Source: Paracoccaceae bacterium
GTDB lineage: Bacteria > Pseudomonadota > Alphaproteobacteria > Rhodobacterales > Rhodobacteraceae
Direction: 5' to 3'
Assembly: GCA_003561595.1 (NCBI GenBank)
Contig: PWWF01000220.1
Location: 1-6,432, forward strand
DNA length: 6,432 bases
Shown: piece after piece, positions 5,048-6,432 of the stretch
Layout: each line of letters starts with the position of its first letter
Position numbering within the stretch: the first letter of the stretch is position 1
Notes under the pieces: model-generated
The model's database searches: none
What the model was told of the DNA's origin: nothing
What the model saw: the letters and a program-made list of their open reading frames with translations, nothing else
Translations under genes and position numbers: made by a program

Positions 5048-6283
5048 TCAGACCGTGCCCGGCCGCGCACGGGGCAGTGCCGCGCGGATCAACGCGGCGC
5101 GGTGGGCGAAGACAGTCTCGTCATCATATTCGCTGCCCGTCTGTGCCGCCTGCTCGATCAGGCTCTGCAGGCGGGTCCGGTTCACAGCGAGTTCCGCCAC
5201 GGCATCGGCGAGGGCGTGTTGGTCGCCGATAGGCGTCAGCCAGCCGCCACCATGCGCGGCGATCAGGTCTGCCGGAAACGCGCTGTCATGGCCGATAATC
5301 GGGCAGCCCGATGCCAGCGCCTCGATCAGGATGCGCGGCGATTCCGGTGTCATGTGGCAAAAAAGCAGCAGATCCGCCGCCCGCAACTCTTCCAGAAGCG
5401 CCTGCCGGTCAGTCACAAAGCCCGGCAGGTCCACGCGCCCCGACAGGGGCCCCGCGGTCACCCGTGCGCGCATTGCATCCAGCAAGGGGCCATCGCCCAG
5501 CCAGCGCGCATGAAACGGAACATCGCGGGCGGCCAGGTTTTCCAGCGTATCCAGCCATTCCATCGCACCCTTCATCGTGGCCGCCCGGCCCGCGTAGATG
5601 ATCTGCAATGCCCCATCGGTTGCGCCCGCGATTTTCTCGCGCAGCCTGTTGTCGGGGATGTGGTCGGACTTTTTCAGATGGATATCATGCACCAATTGCG
5701 GGTTGCGGCAGAATGGCGCGTAGGCGTCATAGGTCTCGCGGCCACGGAACAAACCCAGTGCCGCGCGGCGGATCAGGGCGCGTTCCTGCCATGCCATGGG
5801 ACGATATTCCAGCGCTGCGCGCAGGCGGCGGCGCCATGGCTGCGCTTGTGCCGAGCGACGCATCACCTCGCTTTCAACACGGTCGGTCCAAATATAGAAG
5901 GGCTTGCCACTGCGATGTGCCGACCAGGCCCCCACGGCCCCCCAGTCCCCGAACAACCCGCCAATGGCAAATCCGATCAGGTCTGCGCGCGAAATGGCGT
6001 CGCGGATCCTCGGCAATGTAGATGGCAGTGCACGCAGGAACCTGTCCGGCCGCCAGGCGATTGGCAACGGCACGAATTCGATCCGGTCCTTGGCCGGGCC
6101 AAGCCGGTCCAATGGCACCCAGGCCGGGGGGGCAGGATCGTCACTCAGCGGTTGCACGATAATAAGCCTATCGAAATGCTTCGCCCAGAGTCGCAGCCCG
6201 TTGCAGGCCTGATCTTCAAGGCACAGCACACCGTCGCGACGGTGAAGCGGCACTGGCAGGTAAAGCAGTAAGGTCTCGTCCAT
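5048..6283 (-). CDS. Glycosyltransferase, GT4-like (GT-B fold)
   Basis: This is a 411-residue cytoplasmic or membrane-associated transferase, predicted to add a sugar from a nucleotide donor to a growing polysaccharide or lipid-linked glycan. The N-terminal acceptor domain begins with the strand LLLYLPVP and includes GFAIGGLFGDWG (104-115). The C-terminal donor domain starts near residue 227 with LQIIYAGRAATMKG, then WLGDGPLLDAM (261-271) and VDLPGFV (284-290). It continues with the acidic loop and helix TPESPRILIEALASGCPIIG (312-331), which corresponds to the EX7E region. Glu314 and Glu321 are separated by six residues rather than seven. No signal peptide or membrane helix is visible. The start at ATG 6283 has GGAG three bases upstream and places the first strand at the N terminus. 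An in-frame ATG at 6334 would add 17 residues (1287 bp in total); its third positions are all G or C and it overlaps an upstream TGA, so it remains possible. Donor and acceptor are unknown. Confidence 0.85.
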   Translation of the reverse strand: MDETLLLYLPVPLHRRDGVLCLEDQACNGLRLWAKHFDRLIIVQPLSDDPAPPAWVPLDRLGPAKDRIEFVPLPIAWRPDRFLRALPSTLPRIRDAISRADLIGFAIGGLFGDWGAVGAWSAHRSGKPFYIWTDRVESEVMRRSAQAQPWRRRLRAALEYRPMAWQERALIRRAALGLFRGRETYDAYAPFCRNPQLVHDIHLKKSDHIPDNRLREKIAGATDGALQIIYAGRAATMKGAMEWLDTLENLAARDVPFHARWLGDGPLLDAMRARVTAGPLSGRVDLPGFVTDRQALLEELRAADLLLFCHMTPESPRILIEALASGCPIIGHDSAFPADLIAAHGGGWLTPIGDQHALADAVAELAVNRTRLQSLIEQAAQTGSEYDDETVFAHRAALIRAALPRARPGTV

Positions 6284-6334
6284 CGTCTCCGTGCCCTGGA
6301 TCGCGCTGGACAGGATCGGGTGCCTGTGGGTCAT

Positions 6335-6432
6335 CGTTGCTGCAGCGGGTCAGCCGCGCATTTGGACACCAATGCCCGACGGTGCCGACCATGGTGCTGA
6401 CAAGGGGGTAAAGCCCATGCCGCCGCCATGAA
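6335..6432. other. Window edge, no assignable gene
   Basis: On the minus strand one frame runs from the window edge to a TGA at 6333-6331, overlapping the alternative glycosyltransferase start as ATGA. That is compatible with the tail of a coupled upstream gene (ending CAADPLQQR). A second minus frame ends earlier, in a TGA near 6355, after GIGVQMRG. A third stays open into the glycosyltransferase gene. Codon composition does not decide among them, and none gives a recognisable family. Confidence 0.3.

Noticed and set aside
4620..5513. Plus-strand 297-codon frame read as one protein
   Set aside because: Only the SETWN block is family-like. The rest crosses non-coding DNA and the antisense of the glycosyltransferase.
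4964..6271. Plus-strand 435-codon open frame
   Set aside because: It is antisense to the glycosyltransferase. Only its first residues are meaningful, because they fall in one frame of the rfbC relic.
1..6432. tRNA, rRNA, CRISPR array, phage or anti-phage defence genes
   Set aside because: No cloverleaf-like arm sets, no spaced direct repeats and no defence or phage protein motifs were found; the intact genes are metabolic, regulatory or glycan-related.

Overview
The window is GC-rich. Its proteins look like those of an alphaproteobacterium, probably in the Rhodobacteraceae/Rhodobacterales. This placement rests on codon use and on remembered family resemblance, not on a search. It joins two unrelated modules: a sugar/polyol (inositol-type) catabolic locus at about 1-4519, and the edge of a polysaccharide or glycosylation locus at about 4750-6432.

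Catabolic module. Three tightly packed genes run on the + strand. They are the C-terminal tail of an unidentified protein (1-120), a class II metal-dependent ketose-bisphosphate aldolase (117-956, overlapping the first gene by ATGA), and an inositol 2-dehydrogenase (iolG-type, Gfo/Idh/MocA family) starting at 958 behind a strong ribosome binding site. A short two-helix membrane protein (2144-1950, minus strand) converges on iolG, and the two stop codons share one CTAG. Next on the minus strand is a phytanoyl-CoA dioxygenase-family Fe(II)/2-oxoglutarate oxygenase (3406-2222). It is divergent from a LacI-family regulator (3494-4519). The 87 bp between the two starts is AT-rich for this genome and is the obvious control region. 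My inference is that the LacI protein senses a polyol or sugar derivative and controls the oxygenase, and probably the aldolase-dehydrogenase operon. The oxygenase may open up or modify the substrate that the dehydrogenase and aldolase then process.

Glycan edge. Between lacI and a convergent GT4-type glycosyltransferase (6283-5048, minus strand) lies about 530 bp without an intact gene. It contains a clear but ruined copy of the 5' half of rfbC (dTDP-4-dehydrorhamnose 3,5-epimerase), at about 4753-5016. Conserved blocks of the family can be read one after another in three different frames, so the gene has decayed through several indels and lost its 3' half. It suggests that a dTDP-rhamnose pathway once sat next to the glycosyltransferase.

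I see no tRNA, rRNA, CRISPR array or intact mobile element. The best leads are the rfbC relic, the pairing of a PhyH-type oxygenase with an IolG/class II aldolase regulon, and the unusual hinge of the LacI protein.
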